The notes under the pieces were generated by a model. The model saw nothing but the letters and a program-made list of their open reading frames with translations, did not search any database and had not been told where the DNA came from. From JARBAU01 sp040414675 (GTDB lineage Archaea > Thermoproteota > Nitrososphaeria > Nitrososphaerales > Nitrososphaeraceae), in assembly GCA_040414675.1 (NCBI GenBank), contig JBEDUN010000069.1, positions 68,074 to 132,073 on the forward strand: a stretch of DNA of 64,000 bases, in the 5' to 3' direction. A program made the translations under genes and the position numbers. Shown here in pieces: positions 42,882 through 52,478 of the stretch (the stretch's first letter is position 1; the number at the start of each line of letters is the position of its first letter).

Positions 42882-44661
42882 CTATCTTTGCCTCCTCTCT
42901 CGAAATGCTTTTATTGAATTCCTCTGTGAGTCGTTTATCTATATCATCAAGCTTTGAAACCTGATCGTCGGGAATTTCAAACTTGGCCTTTAGTAACGTA
43001 GTAATGATAGGGGTCGCTCTTATGTCAGACAAGGGAGTTCCTTCTCGGAGAGCTTTTTGAGCCTCTTTGTAGAATTTGATCATTAGTCTTACCAACTTCA
43101 ATTGTTTTTCAGGACTGCAATATGTATCAACATTATCAAATGAGTTTTGTTGCAATATCCCAATTTTTATCATTCTTGCTAGTTCTAGCACCAATTTTTC
43201 CTCGTCAGGCAGAGCCTCTGGTCCGAGGAGCCGAACTATCTCTTTTAATGTATCTTCCCTCTGCAGAAGCTCATACGATTCTGCTCTAAGTTCATACCAA
43301 TCCGCACTAACATTTTGCTTCCACCATTTGGATACATCCTCCAAATAGCCAGAGTAGGATTGCATCCAATTGATAGACGGATAGTGTCTTGAATAAGCTA
43401 ATCTAGTATCCAAGGCCCAAAAAGTCTTGATAAATCTAATGGTGTGAGTGGTTACGGGTTCAGTGAAATCAGCTCCTGATGGAGAAACCGCGCCCACCAA
43501 TGTGACTGATCCTGCTCTATCTGGAGAGCCCAATGCTCTTACACGACCGGCTCTTTCGTAAAATTCTGCTAATCTTGAGGCAAGATATGACGGATATCCC
43601 TCTTCTGCTGGCATCTCCTCAAGCCGGCCAGACATTTCCCTTAATGCTTCTGCCCATCGACTTGTTGAGTCAGCAACAAGAACGACATCGAATCCCATGT
43701 CACGATAGTACTCTGCAATAGTTACACCCGTATATATCGAAGCTTCCCTTGCTGCTACGGGCATGTTACTCGTGTTCGCAACAAGCACCGTTCTTTCCAT
43801 TAACGGCCTACCTGACCTTGGATCAATTAGATGTGGAAATTCTACAAGCACTTCAGTCATCTCGTTGCCCCGCTCTCCACATCCTATGTAAACTACAACT
43901 TTAGAATCCGCCCACTTTGCAATTTGATGTAATGTAACAGTCTTCCCAGTACCAAATCCTCCGGGAATAGCTCCAGTACCTCCTTTTGCGATCGGAAAAT
44001 AGGTATCAATTATACGCTGTCCTGTAATGAGTGGTACTGACGGATCATATCTCTCTGCATACGGTCTAGGTTTTCTAACAGGCCATTTGTGATACATCCT
44101 CAACTCTGTCTTTAACCCATTCTGTTCCGTATTCGCTATAACTTGATTTATATCATAATCTCCTTCGTTAGCAATATCTCTTATCGTGCCTCCTCGAAAA
44201 TCCGGGGGAACGAGAATACTATGAGTCAGTAACGGCGTTTCTTGCACAGTTCCGAGAATTGATCCTGGTTGTATTGACTCCCCTTTCTTGGCCGTGGGAA
44301 TAAATTTGTATTTTTTCTTCATATCAACTGGGGTCGTAGCTATCCCTCTTCCTATAAAATCACCACTTTTTTGTGCCATTTCGACTAATGGTCTCTGAAT
44401 CCCGTCATAAATTCGACCAATTATTCCTGGACCTAATAGAACAGACAAAGGCTGACCAGTACCGACTACTGGTTCACCAGGTTTTAATCCGGATGTTGAT
44501 TCATAAACTTGAACAAAACCGACATCTCCCGTTAATCTTATTACTTCTCCGATTAGTTTTGACTCCCCTACTTCCACAGTTTCATACATCTTAGTCGAAG
44601 CCATACCATCGGCCTTAACAGCCGGACCACTGACCCATACAATTCTGCCTCTGGCTACCAT
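42874..44661 (-). CDS. atpA: A-type ATP synthase catalytic subunit A
   Basis: 595 residues. The catalytic subunit holds an intact Walker A, GGFGTGKTVTLHQ (about residue 232), a Walker B region around VVLVADSTSRWAEAL with the following SGRLEEMPAEEGYP, and the A-type insertion (about 115-195) that distinguishes archaeal A from bacterial beta subunits. It makes ATP from the proton gradient generated by ammonia oxidation. Length is standard. It overlaps B by 8 bases and lies 4 bases after subunit E. Confidence 0.96.
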   Translation of the reverse strand: MVARGRIVWVSGPAVKADGMASTKMYETVEVGESKLIGEVIRLTGDVGFVQVYESTSGLKPGEPVVGTGQPLSVLLGPGIIGRIYDGIQRPLVEMAQKSGDFIGRGIATTPVDMKKKYKFIPTAKKGESIQPGSILGTVQETPLLTHSILVPPDFRGGTIRDIANEGDYDINQVIANTEQNGLKTELRMYHKWPVRKPRPYAERYDPSVPLITGQRIIDTYFPIAKGGTGAIPGGFGTGKTVTLHQIAKWADSKVVVYIGCGERGNEMTEVLVEFPHLIDPRSGRPLMERTVLVANTSNMPVAAREASIYTGVTIAEYYRDMGFDVVLVADSTSRWAEALREMSGRLEEMPAEEGYPSYLASRLAEFYERAGRVRALGSPDRAGSVTLVGAVSPSGADFTEPVTTHTIRFIKTFWALDTRLAYSRHYPSINWMQSYSGYLEDVSKWWKQNVSADWYELRAESYELLQREDTLKEIVRLLGPEALPDEEKLVLELARMIKIGILQQNSFDNVDTYCSPEKQLKLVRLMIKFYKEAQKALREGTPLSDIRATPIITTLLKAKFEIPDDQVSKLDDIDKRLTEEFNKSISREEAKIVV

Positions 44662-44665
44662 AATC

Positions 44666-45280
44666 CTAACTATCTCCTCTTAGCATCTGGACTATGCTTT
44701 TCCTTATTAAAGGTTTGAGTCTTTCGATTCTCGAATCCAGAGTTCCATCGTATGTCAATGTAAGATCAGCTGAACGAACACGTACACCCCCAATCACGTC
44801 TATTGGCTTTTCACTCACTGTTAGTTTGATTTTCTTCTGCTTATCTATGAACGTAGGCAATTTTTTGACTAATTCAATATCTGTTTTATTGCATTCTATG
44901 ATCATGTTGTCGTTCCCGATAGCTGACAGACCTTCATCGACAAGCTTATTCAATAAACGCTTGTAATTTTCGTCCCTACCAACAGAACGCATTGCCAATT
45001 TTGCCTTTTCAAATACTTCGTTTACTGCTCCTTCTACCAACAGTAATTGCTTATTTCTACCATTCAATCTTGTCGAACCAACTATCTGTCTTTTTAAATT
45101 TTCTGCTTGTTTTCGAGCCGAGTCGATAATTCTTTCATATTCTGTTTGAATAGAGTCCCTCGAAGATTCAAGATTATTCATAGATTCATGATAAGCCGAG
45201 TCGATCTGCGCAATCAAATCTGACTCTTTCTCAGATAAAACCTTATTCACCGTACGTTCAAGAGCGGAATTTGAACTCAT
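44666..45280 (-). CDS. atpE: A-type ATP synthase subunit E
   Basis: 204 residues. Subunit E makes the peripheral stalk with H: the N-terminal half (about 1-90) is long charged helix, and the C-terminal half is a globular domain with IGGVRVRSADLTLTYDGTLDSRIERL, a stretch typical of the E C-terminal domain. It is the first gene of the minus-strand operon; an AT-rich promoter region of about 150 bases separates it from the Mut7-C gene. Subunits H and F are not seen nearby. Confidence 0.93.
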   Translation of the reverse strand: MSSNSALERTVNKVLSEKESDLIAQIDSAYHESMNNLESSRDSIQTEYERIIDSARKQAENLKRQIVGSTRLNGRNKQLLLVEGAVNEVFEKAKLAMRSVGRDENYKRLLNKLVDEGLSAIGNDNMIIECNKTDIELVKKLPTFIDKQKKIKLTVSEKPIDVIGGVRVRSADLTLTYDGTLDSRIERLKPLIRKSIVQMLRGDS

Positions 45281-45437
45281 CTATTGCATTTCGCAAAAAT
45301 ACGTGATTTTAATCTTTTGATATAATAATCTTAATAATTACTAAAAACTTTGTGATGTCATGTGTGTATTCAGAACATTGAATATCAAACAAATAATTAA
45401 TTAGATATTAATGCAAATTCTAACATCATTGTAGTGC

Positions 45438-46001
45438 TCATGTCAAATTTTTGAGACTTGAAATGTATCCCTTCTGTGATGAGGAATTCAATCTAGACCT
45501 TACAAGCCTTGCCATATTACTCAACTGTTTAAAATGAGTTCCTTTCCAGTAATTCTTATTGCATGAGATACATCGAAAAATTTCTTTATGAAGTAGTCTT
45601 ATCTTCGGAGGTAAGCAAACACTCTGCAAATCTTTGATTTTTGTGTTCTCCAATTGCCCGTTGCATATGGCACAACGGGAAATATTTGTGTCTAGATCGA
45701 TTGGTTTGATCGCGTATTTTGCAAATATATTTGCAAGGTTATCAACGTCGTCGTTGCTTCCACTTAGTAGCATACCTTGTCCCCCGATCTTCACAACTCG
45801 TTTGAACAATTCCTTATCACAAGTAAGGATCACTCTATCGAGTGTAGAAGCAATACTTAGTACATCCTCATCTTTTATATCCCTTATGTAGATAGTATCA
45901 AACCCAAATATTCGCAATTTACGCGCAATACTGCCTAGCATAGCATCAGCAAAAAAGTCTGGAGGAAATTTAGCTAGGGGATTCTGTCCTACACTCTTCA
46001 C
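45438..46001 (-). CDS. Mut7-C family RNase domain protein
   Basis: 187 residues from GTG 46001. The Mut7-C domain is a PIN-like nuclease fold fused to a zinc ribbon. Seen: FFADAMLGSIARKLRIFGFDTIY, the conserved start of the fold with its acidic residue, RVILTCDKELFKR, and the zinc ribbon CAICNGQLENT ... FRCISCNKNYWKGTHFKQL. Such proteins are predicted RNases of unknown target. The frame could begin further upstream at 46097, but that would overlap the CBS gene by 128 bases; GTG 46001 gives a 32-base overlap. The overlap implies coupled translation with the CBS and NFACT genes. Confidence 0.85.
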   Translation of the reverse strand: MKSVGQNPLAKFPPDFFADAMLGSIARKLRIFGFDTIYIRDIKDEDVLSIASTLDRVILTCDKELFKRVVKIGGQGMLLSGSNDDVDNLANIFAKYAIKPIDLDTNISRCAICNGQLENTKIKDLQSVCLPPKIRLLHKEIFRCISCNKNYWKGTHFKQLSNMARLVRSRLNSSSQKGYISSLKNLT

Positions 46002-46557
46002 ATGTAAATGTACCTTCCTGATATTGTAGGAGGTCTGACCATTCACCACATTCATCACAGTATCCAGATATATCATTTGCAGATCGTCCGATTTCACCTC
46101 GGATAATGGCAGCTTTTTCTGAAATCACGTCCACCAAATCTGGTGTCACTGCAATGACGTCAGATGCCGAAATGATACCTACTAATCTACCTTTATAAAC
46201 CACACCAAGTCTTTTTATTTTGTTCTGACGAAGAATTCTTGCCGCCTCTGTTACACTTTCTTCACCCTCAATAGTGTATAGCTTTTGCATCACATTCTTG
46301 GCATTTATCAAACTTGGTTTAACGTCTTGTACTACGGCGTTTGAAACGATATCCCAGTCAGTGGCAATCCCTTCAGGATTGCCGTCATTGTCAGTAATCA
46401 CGATACTTCCAACTCGTTCATCTTTCATTTTTGTCGCGAGATCCATAATAGTTGTCTCAGCAGAAGCTGAAACTACTGGACTATTCATAATATCTCTGAC
46501 AAGAACACGTGTTATCATATTTGCATCTCTATGTCTTTCGACTGGTTTCTTCACCAC
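45970..46557 (-). CDS. CBS-domain pair protein with C-terminal zinc ribbon
   Basis: 195 residues. Two CBS domains (about 14-70 and 85-140) with the typical MNSPVVSASAETTIMDLA and VMQKLYTIEGEESVTEAARIL segments bind adenine nucleotides in this family and switch a partner's activity. The C-terminus (about 160-190) is a zinc ribbon: YCDECGEW and FTCEECRTE. CBS-zinc ribbon proteins occur widely in archaea with unknown partner. Its stop lies inside the Mut7-C gene and it follows NFACT by 54 bases, so the partners may be the neighbours. Start ATG 46557 is preceded by AT-rich sequence. Confidence 0.88.
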   Translation of the reverse strand: MVKKPVERHRDANMITRVLVRDIMNSPVVSASAETTIMDLATKMKDERVGSIVITDNDGNPEGIATDWDIVSNAVVQDVKPSLINAKNVMQKLYTIEGEESVTEAARILRQNKIKRLGVVYKGRLVGIISASDVIAVTPDLVDVISEKAAIIRGEIGRSANDISGYCDECGEWSDLLQYQEGTFTCEECRTESPS

Positions 46558-46611
46558 GATAGTGAATTGTGATTATTGCTTTAATTACTTTCCTAATCTG
46601 CATCGTGTCTC

Positions 46612-48633
46612 TCATTTATCGACACGTGACTCATAATCGGCTAAAGCCATGCCCTCTCCCCATCGCACTTGAGATATTTTTGATCTACCACTGGGAAGTG
46701 CCATGATTATTTCGTCATAAGAAATCGACTTGATGTAAGATGCGATTTCTTCGTTATAGTTCACATCTTTTGATTCTGTTGCACGATTATACAGATCGAT
46801 TCTTATCTTCTTTGAAATCTCCATAGGGTCATATCCACCAGGAAGCAGGGTAACATAAAGCAATGACCTTTTGTTGATTGCTTCAACTGGGCCGCATACA
46901 AACGAATATTTATTGTCTAGTGGCATAATGCCTGCTGCAAGTCTAATCTCATTCCCTTTTATGTAATTCCGCTTCCCTTCTATTACGAAAGAGCCTTTTG
47001 GTAGATACTGTCCTGAAGGAGCACCTTTCTTGACTTGTTCTGATGTGACCCAGTAGGAATCTGCACTAGATAATCCATCCTTCCATGCTCTGCTGTACGA
47101 TACTGTGGCTTGGGCTACCTGCAGCAAAGTGCTCTGTGGACTCGATGCTCTACCATTTTTTACTATGAAAAATGGGGAACCGTGAACCTCTGCATGAAAA
47201 ACGAGATCTTGTTCCGTGAGGTATTTGCGAATAATGGCCGAGTTTGAAGAGGCATCTCTACCTCCAATTGCTAGCAAACCATCGCTTGATATGAACCAAC
47301 GATATCTTTCGTACCATTCTCGTTCACGCTGTCGTCTTACAAAATTATGCTTTCTATGAATGGACTCGGCTTGATTCTTTAGTTTATTGATCCTCTGCTG
47401 CAATCGATCTTTTGCATCATCTATCGAAAGCCCACCGCGCTCCATTTCCTTAGCTCTGACAAATAACGATGATGCAGTTTTTGCTATGTTAGCTTCAAGT
47501 GGTACTAGTTCCTCGACCACTTTTATGTATTTGATTCCCTTTGAACTTATTATTGAAGCAGACATAGGGCCCAAAAGATTCTCTAATGAGTCAGATTCGG
47601 TCAACTGATGATGAGAATAGCCCATTAACGCGGCTGCTAGAGCCCGTATTTCAGATGCCTTTAAAATCACCAATTCTTTGGCTCTATCCTGTTCTGCGAT
47701 GTCATGTTCTAAAGATGCTACTTGTCTGTCAATTTCGCCTGTTTGAGTACTTTTCCCCCTATTTATAATAGTGTTACTAAATACCAGATCGAGGGCATCC
47801 ATATACGATGGCACTCTTTTTATGATTTTCTCATCGGTACTAAATTTACTGGTATCGGTTGAAAATATAGGGAAAGCTTCCAAATTCGTTCCTGCCGCAT
47901 CAGAAACCACTATGGGTGAATGATTCGAACCGCTACTCACATTTATTACCAAATCCTTCAAATTTTTATAAATATTTGAAAGATCGGTATCGGACAAGTC
48001 TACGACATTCTTATTGTCAACATTAGATGAATGAACTATCTCTTCTGCAAATTTTTTCGGCAACGACATATTTCTACCTATCCACCTCGAAATATCCAGG
48101 TCACTTTGAGCCTTTTCTTTAAGAGATATTAATGACTCTAGATCGACATTAAACACATCGATCCCTCTTGAGGGAGGTGGTGAATACCTTAGTCCAATCT
48201 TTAGTGTCCTATGTCTAACTTCTACTGGATTCATAATTGACACAATTTGAAGTTGATCGTCACATAGAATCAAATTGCCGTCTCTAAAAAATTCCAATAT
48301 CAAAATATTCTGTTTATCCTCTAAACTCCTGAACTTGATCATTACAATACGTTCGTTGTCTATTTGTTCTATTGAATCTATTTTTGATCTCTCAAGCTCT
48401 CTCTTGAATCTGTCTAATAACGGACTTTCCTCAAGAGACTGGAACTTTAATTTTGTTAGCCATAGCCCCTGTGTTGAAATCATTAAAATCAATTCTTTTT
48501 CAGTTGGATGATGTAATCTAAACAAGAATGAGGTTTTCGTAACGGAATTGACTGAACTAACGTAATATCCTGACTTTAAAGAATTGGATAACTGATTTAC
48601 AATATAACGAAGTTCGAGTCCTGATAATTCCAT
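46612..48633 (-). CDS. rqcH: NFACT family ribosome-quality-control factor (Rqc2/RqcH-like)
   Basis: 673 residues with all parts of NFACT: NFACT-N (about 1-210), a helical coiled middle (about 290-460), and NFACT-R (about 465-580, with WFISSDGLLAIGGRD and VFHAEVHGSPFFI). In bacteria and eukaryotes it binds 60S/50S-peptidyl-tRNA complexes and adds C-terminal tails (Ala, or Ala/Thr). The tRNA-contact pair Asp-Arg seen in RqcH-type proteins corresponds here to Glu94-Arg95 in IDNERIVMI, a conservative change. Archaeal function is inferred from the family. It heads a minus-strand operon with CBS-zinc ribbon and Mut7-C genes. Confidence 0.92.
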   Translation of the reverse strand: MELSGLELRYIVNQLSNSLKSGYYVSSVNSVTKTSFLFRLHHPTEKELILMISTQGLWLTKLKFQSLEESPLLDRFKRELERSKIDSIEQIDNERIVMIKFRSLEDKQNILILEFFRDGNLILCDDQLQIVSIMNPVEVRHRTLKIGLRYSPPPSRGIDVFNVDLESLISLKEKAQSDLDISRWIGRNMSLPKKFAEEIVHSSNVDNKNVVDLSDTDLSNIYKNLKDLVINVSSGSNHSPIVVSDAAGTNLEAFPIFSTDTSKFSTDEKIIKRVPSYMDALDLVFSNTIINRGKSTQTGEIDRQVASLEHDIAEQDRAKELVILKASEIRALAAALMGYSHHQLTESDSLENLLGPMSASIISSKGIKYIKVVEELVPLEANIAKTASSLFVRAKEMERGGLSIDDAKDRLQQRINKLKNQAESIHRKHNFVRRQREREWYERYRWFISSDGLLAIGGRDASSNSAIIRKYLTEQDLVFHAEVHGSPFFIVKNGRASSPQSTLLQVAQATVSYSRAWKDGLSSADSYWVTSEQVKKGAPSGQYLPKGSFVIEGKRNYIKGNEIRLAAGIMPLDNKYSFVCGPVEAINKRSLLYVTLLPGGYDPMEISKKIRIDLYNRATESKDVNYNEEIASYIKSISYDEIIMALPSGRSKISQVRWGEGMALADYESRVDK

Positions 48634-48761
48634 GCTGAAGACTACTAAGAATTAGCCACAAATATTAATCGAAATGGTTTATTTTCAATTTATCCCCGAT
48701 TCCAGTCTGTTCTGGACCGCAAGGAATTAAACCTAGTGATATTTAACAGGAGAAGTAATAA

Positions 48762-49058
48762 TTGGATCCGCTTGATCGGGTTTTCTATATGAGGGCAATC
48801 GTGGGGTTGGTAGCAGGCATTGTCACCGGATTCATAATCGTCCCTGGTACAAGTCAGGGAAATGCAGTAGGAATAGCGGTTATGATTGCAATTTTTTTCT
48901 ACATCGTATCTTACATAATTGGTAAGCGTTTGGCGGTAGGAGTTGCTAAAACAGAAAGACGAAAGTTGGCAACAAACGGTATTTTTCCGTTTATTTTTTT
49001 GTTACTAATGTTCATGATTTTCGTGTATACTGGCTTACACCAGGGCCTCGCGCGATAA
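48762..49058 (+). CDS. EMC6-like small membrane protein
   Basis: 98 residues from TTG 48762. Three hydrophobic segments: about 10-30, 35-55 and 72-92, with the linker KRLAVGVAKTERRKLATNG between the second and third. The layout (MRAIVGLVAGIVTG then a Gly/Ala-rich helix, then a helix near the end) fits the archaeal EMC6-like proteins, related to the eukaryotic ER membrane complex subunit. It is the first gene of a plus-strand run leading into the cobalamin genes, but this is probably by neighbourhood only. Function in archaea is unknown. Confidence 0.68.
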   Translation: MDPLDRVFYMRAIVGLVAGIVTGFIIVPGTSQGNAVGIAVMIAIFFYIVSYIIGKRLAVGVAKTERRKLATNGIFPFIFLLLMFMIFVYTGLHQGLAR

Positions 49059-49087
49059 AATATAAGTAGATAAATTTGGAAAGTGCC

Positions 49088-49675
49088 ATGCTCTGGAAAT
49101 TTTCTACTCCTGGGATTCCGGATGACTTATTTGAAAAGAATGATAAGGTTCCGATAACAAAAGAGGATGTAAGATCGCTTCTAATTAGTAAATTACGTCT
49201 GAAACGGGGCTTAAGTGCAATTGATATCGGCTGTGGTAGTGGAAGTATCACAGTCGAGCTCTGTATCCAGACTGGCAGTGAGAATGTATATGCAATTGAT
49301 TTCGATGAGAACGCTGTCGAACTAACTAACAAAAATCTTAACAAATTCGGTCTCAAATCGAATGTGATTTTGTCCAAGGCGGAGGATGTTCTAGCCTCTC
49401 TGCCTAAAGTAAATGCCGTAGTCGTAGGTGGGACATGGGGCAATACTGAACAAATTATCGAAATGGCAATTGAGCGGCTTGATATAGGTGGAAGAATAGT
49501 AGTTAACACGATACTTATAGAAACAATGTATAAAGCATTAAATGCATTTAACAGGTCAGAACTAGAGGATGTTGACATAACTCAAGTTATAATAGCAAAG
49601 GCCAAAAAGGTAAGTACTGGAACAATGCTGATTGCAAGAAATCCGGTTTTAATACTTTCAGCGACACGGATCTGA
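49088..49675 (+). CDS. cbiT: cobalt-precorrin-6B C15-methyltransferase (decarboxylating) CbiT
   Basis: 195 residues from ATG 49088. CbiT methylates C15 and decarboxylates the acetate side chain of cobalt-precorrin in the anaerobic cobalamin route. The SAM-binding motif IDIGCGSGSITVEL is near residue 47, preceded by the family start TPGIPDDLF and VPITKEDVR. Length agrees with CbiT. TTG 49076 would add four residues. The next genes are CbiL and CbiF, so the three form a cobalamin block. Thaumarchaea make B12, and this matches. Confidence 0.92.
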   Translation: MLWKFSTPGIPDDLFEKNDKVPITKEDVRSLLISKLRLKRGLSAIDIGCGSGSITVELCIQTGSENVYAIDFDENAVELTNKNLNKFGLKSNVILSKAEDVLASLPKVNAVVVGGTWGNTEQIIEMAIERLDIGGRIVVNTILIETMYKALNAFNRSELEDVDITQVIIAKAKKVSTGTMLIARNPVLILSATRI

Positions 49676-49725
49676 TTGGAATACATAGTTTTTGATTTAA
49701 ATAACTCAGGTTTTCAAGGTTTAAG

Positions 49726-50454
49726 ATGCATATGAAACTCTTCTGTGTAGGATGCGGTCCAGGGGATCCTGACTTGCTTACATTAAAAGCTGTTGATCTA
49801 ATTAAAAATTCGGATGTAATATTTACGCCTACAGCAAGAGATGGAAAGCCCAGCATAGCCTTATCAGTGGTAAATAAATACATAGCAGAATCCACGGAAA
49901 TTGTCTCTTTGACATTTCCTATGACAAAAGAAATGGAGTTGCTAAAAGATTATTGGAAGAAAAACACAGAAACAATAGCGCAGGCCGTTATCTCGGGAAG
50001 AAAGGCAGTCTATTTGACTATTGGAGATCCTGCTCTTTATAGTACGTGGATATACATTCAAAGAGAACTAAAAAAAGATCATCCAGAAATAGAAGTTGAC
50101 ATTGTTCCTGGAATTACTTCATTTTTTGCCTTCGCTGCAAAGGCAAAGCTAAGCCTAGCGGAAGGAGATCAAACGGTCGGAATTATCCCGGCATGCTACG
50201 ATCTTAGTAAAGTAAAGCAGGCTGCTGAATCTTGCGATACCCTAATTTTCCTTAAGGATGGTCGATATTTTGATAATGTTATCGAGATGCTGTCTACATC
50301 CGGGTTTAAGGAAGATTCAGTTATTGCGATAGCCCAAGATTTATCTTCTAATCAAGAAGTTATAATATTGAAAAAGCTTAAAGACCTGCACAATTCAAAA
50401 GGCACCACTCAGAAGTATTTTTCGGTCATGGTGGCAAAAAAAACCATTGATTGA
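49726..50454 (+). CDS. cbiL: cobalt-factor II / precorrin-2 C20-methyltransferase
   Basis: 242 residues of the tetrapyrrole methylase family. N-terminal signature FCVGCGPGDPDLLTLKAVDLI, the LTIGDPALYSTW stretch near residue 103, and IVPGITSFFAFAA near 128 place it as CbiL/CobI. It transfers a methyl group from SAM to C20 in ring D/A bridge. Length is normal. The next gene begins 8 bases before its stop, an overlap expected for coupled translation with CbiF. A TATA-like string lies upstream in TTTAAATAAC at 49695-49705. Confidence 0.93.
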   Translation: MHMKLFCVGCGPGDPDLLTLKAVDLIKNSDVIFTPTARDGKPSIALSVVNKYIAESTEIVSLTFPMTKEMELLKDYWKKNTETIAQAVISGRKAVYLTIGDPALYSTWIYIQRELKKDHPEIEVDIVPGITSFFAFAAKAKLSLAEGDQTVGIIPACYDLSKVKQAAESCDTLIFLKDGRYFDNVIEMLSTSGFKEDSVIAIAQDLSSNQEVIILKKLKDLHNSKGTTQKYFSVMVAKKTID

Positions 50455-51223
50455 GGCTGATACGGTCTATTTTGTTGGATCAGGTCCAGGAGATCCCGAT
50501 CTCATAACCTTAAGAGCCAAGGCATTAGTCGAATCAGCTGACGTCATAGTCTATTCAGGGTCCCTGTTAAATCCAGATATTCTGAAATACGCAAAGAAGA
50601 ATGCAGAATTGATTGACGCTGCATTAATTGACAGGGAAAGAATTTATGAAATACTTCGGGACTCGACTAAGCAAGGTAAGTTAGCCATACGCTTCCATGA
50701 TGGCGATCCTGCACTATTCAGTACCATAAGAGAACAAATAGATAAACTTGAGCGAGATCATTTACACTGTAAAGTAGTTCCGGGCATAACTGCTCTACTT
50801 GCAGCAGCCTCAGAATTGAACACAGAACTTACTTTGCCTGGAATCACACAAACTATTATAATTACGAGAGCTGAATCTAGAACTCCAGTCCCAGAACGCG
50901 AAAGAATTGCTGAGCTCGGAAAACATGGAGCTACAATTGCATTTTACCTGAGTATACATTTGATTGCAGAGATTGTAAAAGAACTTTTAAGTGGAGGAGT
51001 TTATAGCATCAAGACACCTGCAGCAGTTGTATTTAGGGCAACTTGGAAAGATCAAATTATATTAAGAGGCGATTTGGGCAACATCGTGTCGCTAACAAGA
51101 AAAGCGAAAATAACAAAAACTGCAATCTTGATCATCGGTGATGCCCTTGCACCCAGAAAATATGAATTTTCAAAGGTATACGATCCAGAATTCACGCATG
51201 GGTTTAGAAAGGCATCTACCTGA
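50447..51223 (+). CDS. cbiF: cobalt-precorrin-4 C11-methyltransferase
   Basis: 258 residues. Same fold as CbiL: starts VYFVGSGPGDPDLITLRAKAL, then the DADVIVYSGSL-like ADVIVYSGSLLNPDIL, the CbiF marker HDGDPALFSTI near 84, and PGITALLAAASELN. It transfers methyl to C11 of the corrin ring. Start is TTG 50447, inside the end of cbiL (8-base overlap). The block cbiT-cbiL-cbiF lacks CbiG/H, CbiE, CbiJ and others, which must lie elsewhere. Confidence 0.93.
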   Translation: MIEADTVYFVGSGPGDPDLITLRAKALVESADVIVYSGSLLNPDILKYAKKNAELIDAALIDRERIYEILRDSTKQGKLAIRFHDGDPALFSTIREQIDKLERDHLHCKVVPGITALLAAASELNTELTLPGITQTIIITRAESRTPVPERERIAELGKHGATIAFYLSIHLIAEIVKELLSGGVYSIKTPAAVVFRATWKDQIILRGDLGNIVSLTRKAKITKTAILIIGDALAPRKYEFSKVYDPEFTHGFRKAST

Positions 51224-51324
51224 ATTCGTTACCCGATCAGGTCACGTTCAGAACTGGCACTTAATCTTATTCATAATAGTAACAGTATCAAAAAATCTGC
51301 TACGAGGGGGTCTTTTATTCGCCA

Positions 51325-51594
51325 ATGAAGGAAGTTAAAAATGTAGATACCTTATGGGAGATTGCCAATAATCCAAAATGGAAACCAAAACCAATTGTTG
51401 CGCTTATTGGTAAGTTGGAAGTAAGTTGGAAGAGAAGTATAAACAATCCCAATGCAGGCAGTGTCAAAATTAAAGCCAATGCGGTACTAACCCAGACTGA
51501 TGTGGTCAATAATTCCGGAGTTATATTTTCATATTTATTAGAAAAAGTGAGTCTAGTTCTAGACATATGCGATTCGAAGATCGTTACTTACTAA
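51325..51594 (+). CDS. hypothetical protein, 89 residues
   Basis: No family recognised. The product is soluble with a basic N-terminal region (WEIANNPKWKPKPIVALIGKLEVSWKRS) and a beta-rich second part. An opposite-strand frame of 83 codons at 51315-51566 covers the same bases; the plus frame is preferred because its composition is more protein-like and it ends naturally at the start of a long AT-rich gap. About 100 bases separate it from cbiF. Confidence is limited. Confidence 0.45.
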   Translation: MKEVKNVDTLWEIANNPKWKPKPIVALIGKLEVSWKRSINNPNAGSVKIKANAVLTQTDVVNNSGVIFSYLLEKVSLVLDICDSKIVTY

Positions 51595-51872
51595 GGGCAT
51601 ATTAAGATTAACATAATAATTTTTATGTTTTATATTATCATAATTGAATGAAATTATGACATATATAAATTATATTATCAATTCTAAATTGTATATGACT
51701 TACTATCAAATAATTATATACTTTGCGAAGATAACTGTAAATTGTAAAAAATTCGTACTAGATCCATGAGTATCAATTGTAACAGACTACTATTAATCCT
51801 TAAGAAACTAGTATTTGCATGATTGATTAACTGCCGTTAATTTTATTTAATTGTCATTGACTATTATATTCA

Positions 51873-52361
51873 ATGCTCCCTTCAATGCAAGAGGAAATAC
51901 TAACTGATAAATACGTCAAATTGTTGGACAGGTTTGAGAGAGATGTTGCCATTTATGACAGATTGGCACAATTTTCAGTTATTATGAGCTCCGTTGGTAT
52001 TATATGTTCCATTCTGATCCCGTTGACAGCTTATAGCCTTTTAATTCGCGGCAATCCTTACGATGGAATCACGGTTTCTCCTTACATTTATTTTGTTGTT
52101 GCAGGAATAGTCGCCACTGTGTTGTTGACCAGATTATCGATTATATATACAGATCGCAAGAAACATCAGATATCTGAGACTGAATATAGACCGATTACAG
52201 GCTTTTGTATGTGCGATTTTAGTATTCTTAGGTCTCACACAAAAAGATTAGAGCGTGCGAAGACTATGGGAGAAAGATTAAGACATACAAAACTAGTGAA
52301 CTATTATACTGAATTAATTATGCGGCAGCGGACACCTCAAACAAATCAAGTTCATTACTAA
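51873..52361 (+). CDS. hypothetical membrane protein, two helices
   Basis: 162 residues. An N-terminal soluble helix (about 1-30), two hydrophobic segments (about 33-58 and 69-93), then a basic cytoplasmic tail rich in Arg and Lys (ILRSHTKRLERAKTMGERLRHTK). Two Cys in ITGFCMCDFS near residue 115. No domain is recognised. A 278-base AT-rich gap precedes it; ATTATATTC shortly before the ATG may be the promoter. The gene is followed by another small membrane gene on the same strand. Confidence 0.6.
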   Translation: MLPSMQEEILTDKYVKLLDRFERDVAIYDRLAQFSVIMSSVGIICSILIPLTAYSLLIRGNPYDGITVSPYIYFVVAGIVATVLLTRLSIIYTDRKKHQISETEYRPITGFCMCDFSILRSHTKRLERAKTMGERLRHTKLVNYYTELIMRQRTPQTNQVHY

Positions 52362-52478
52362 CCACTTACCGGAATAGTCAAGTTGATTGGTCTATTATGT
52401 AAAATGATCTTGCTAATTCAGCTATCAAGACCCTCCTGGTATCGAGCTTGAATAATGATTCGAACAAATGTGTGAAAA

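Noticed and set aside
51315..51566. Minus-strand hydrophobic frame of 83 codons
   Set aside because: Overlaps the more protein-like plus-strand frame 51325-51594; hydrophobicity is a usual by-product of reading the opposite strand of Lys/Asn-rich DNA.
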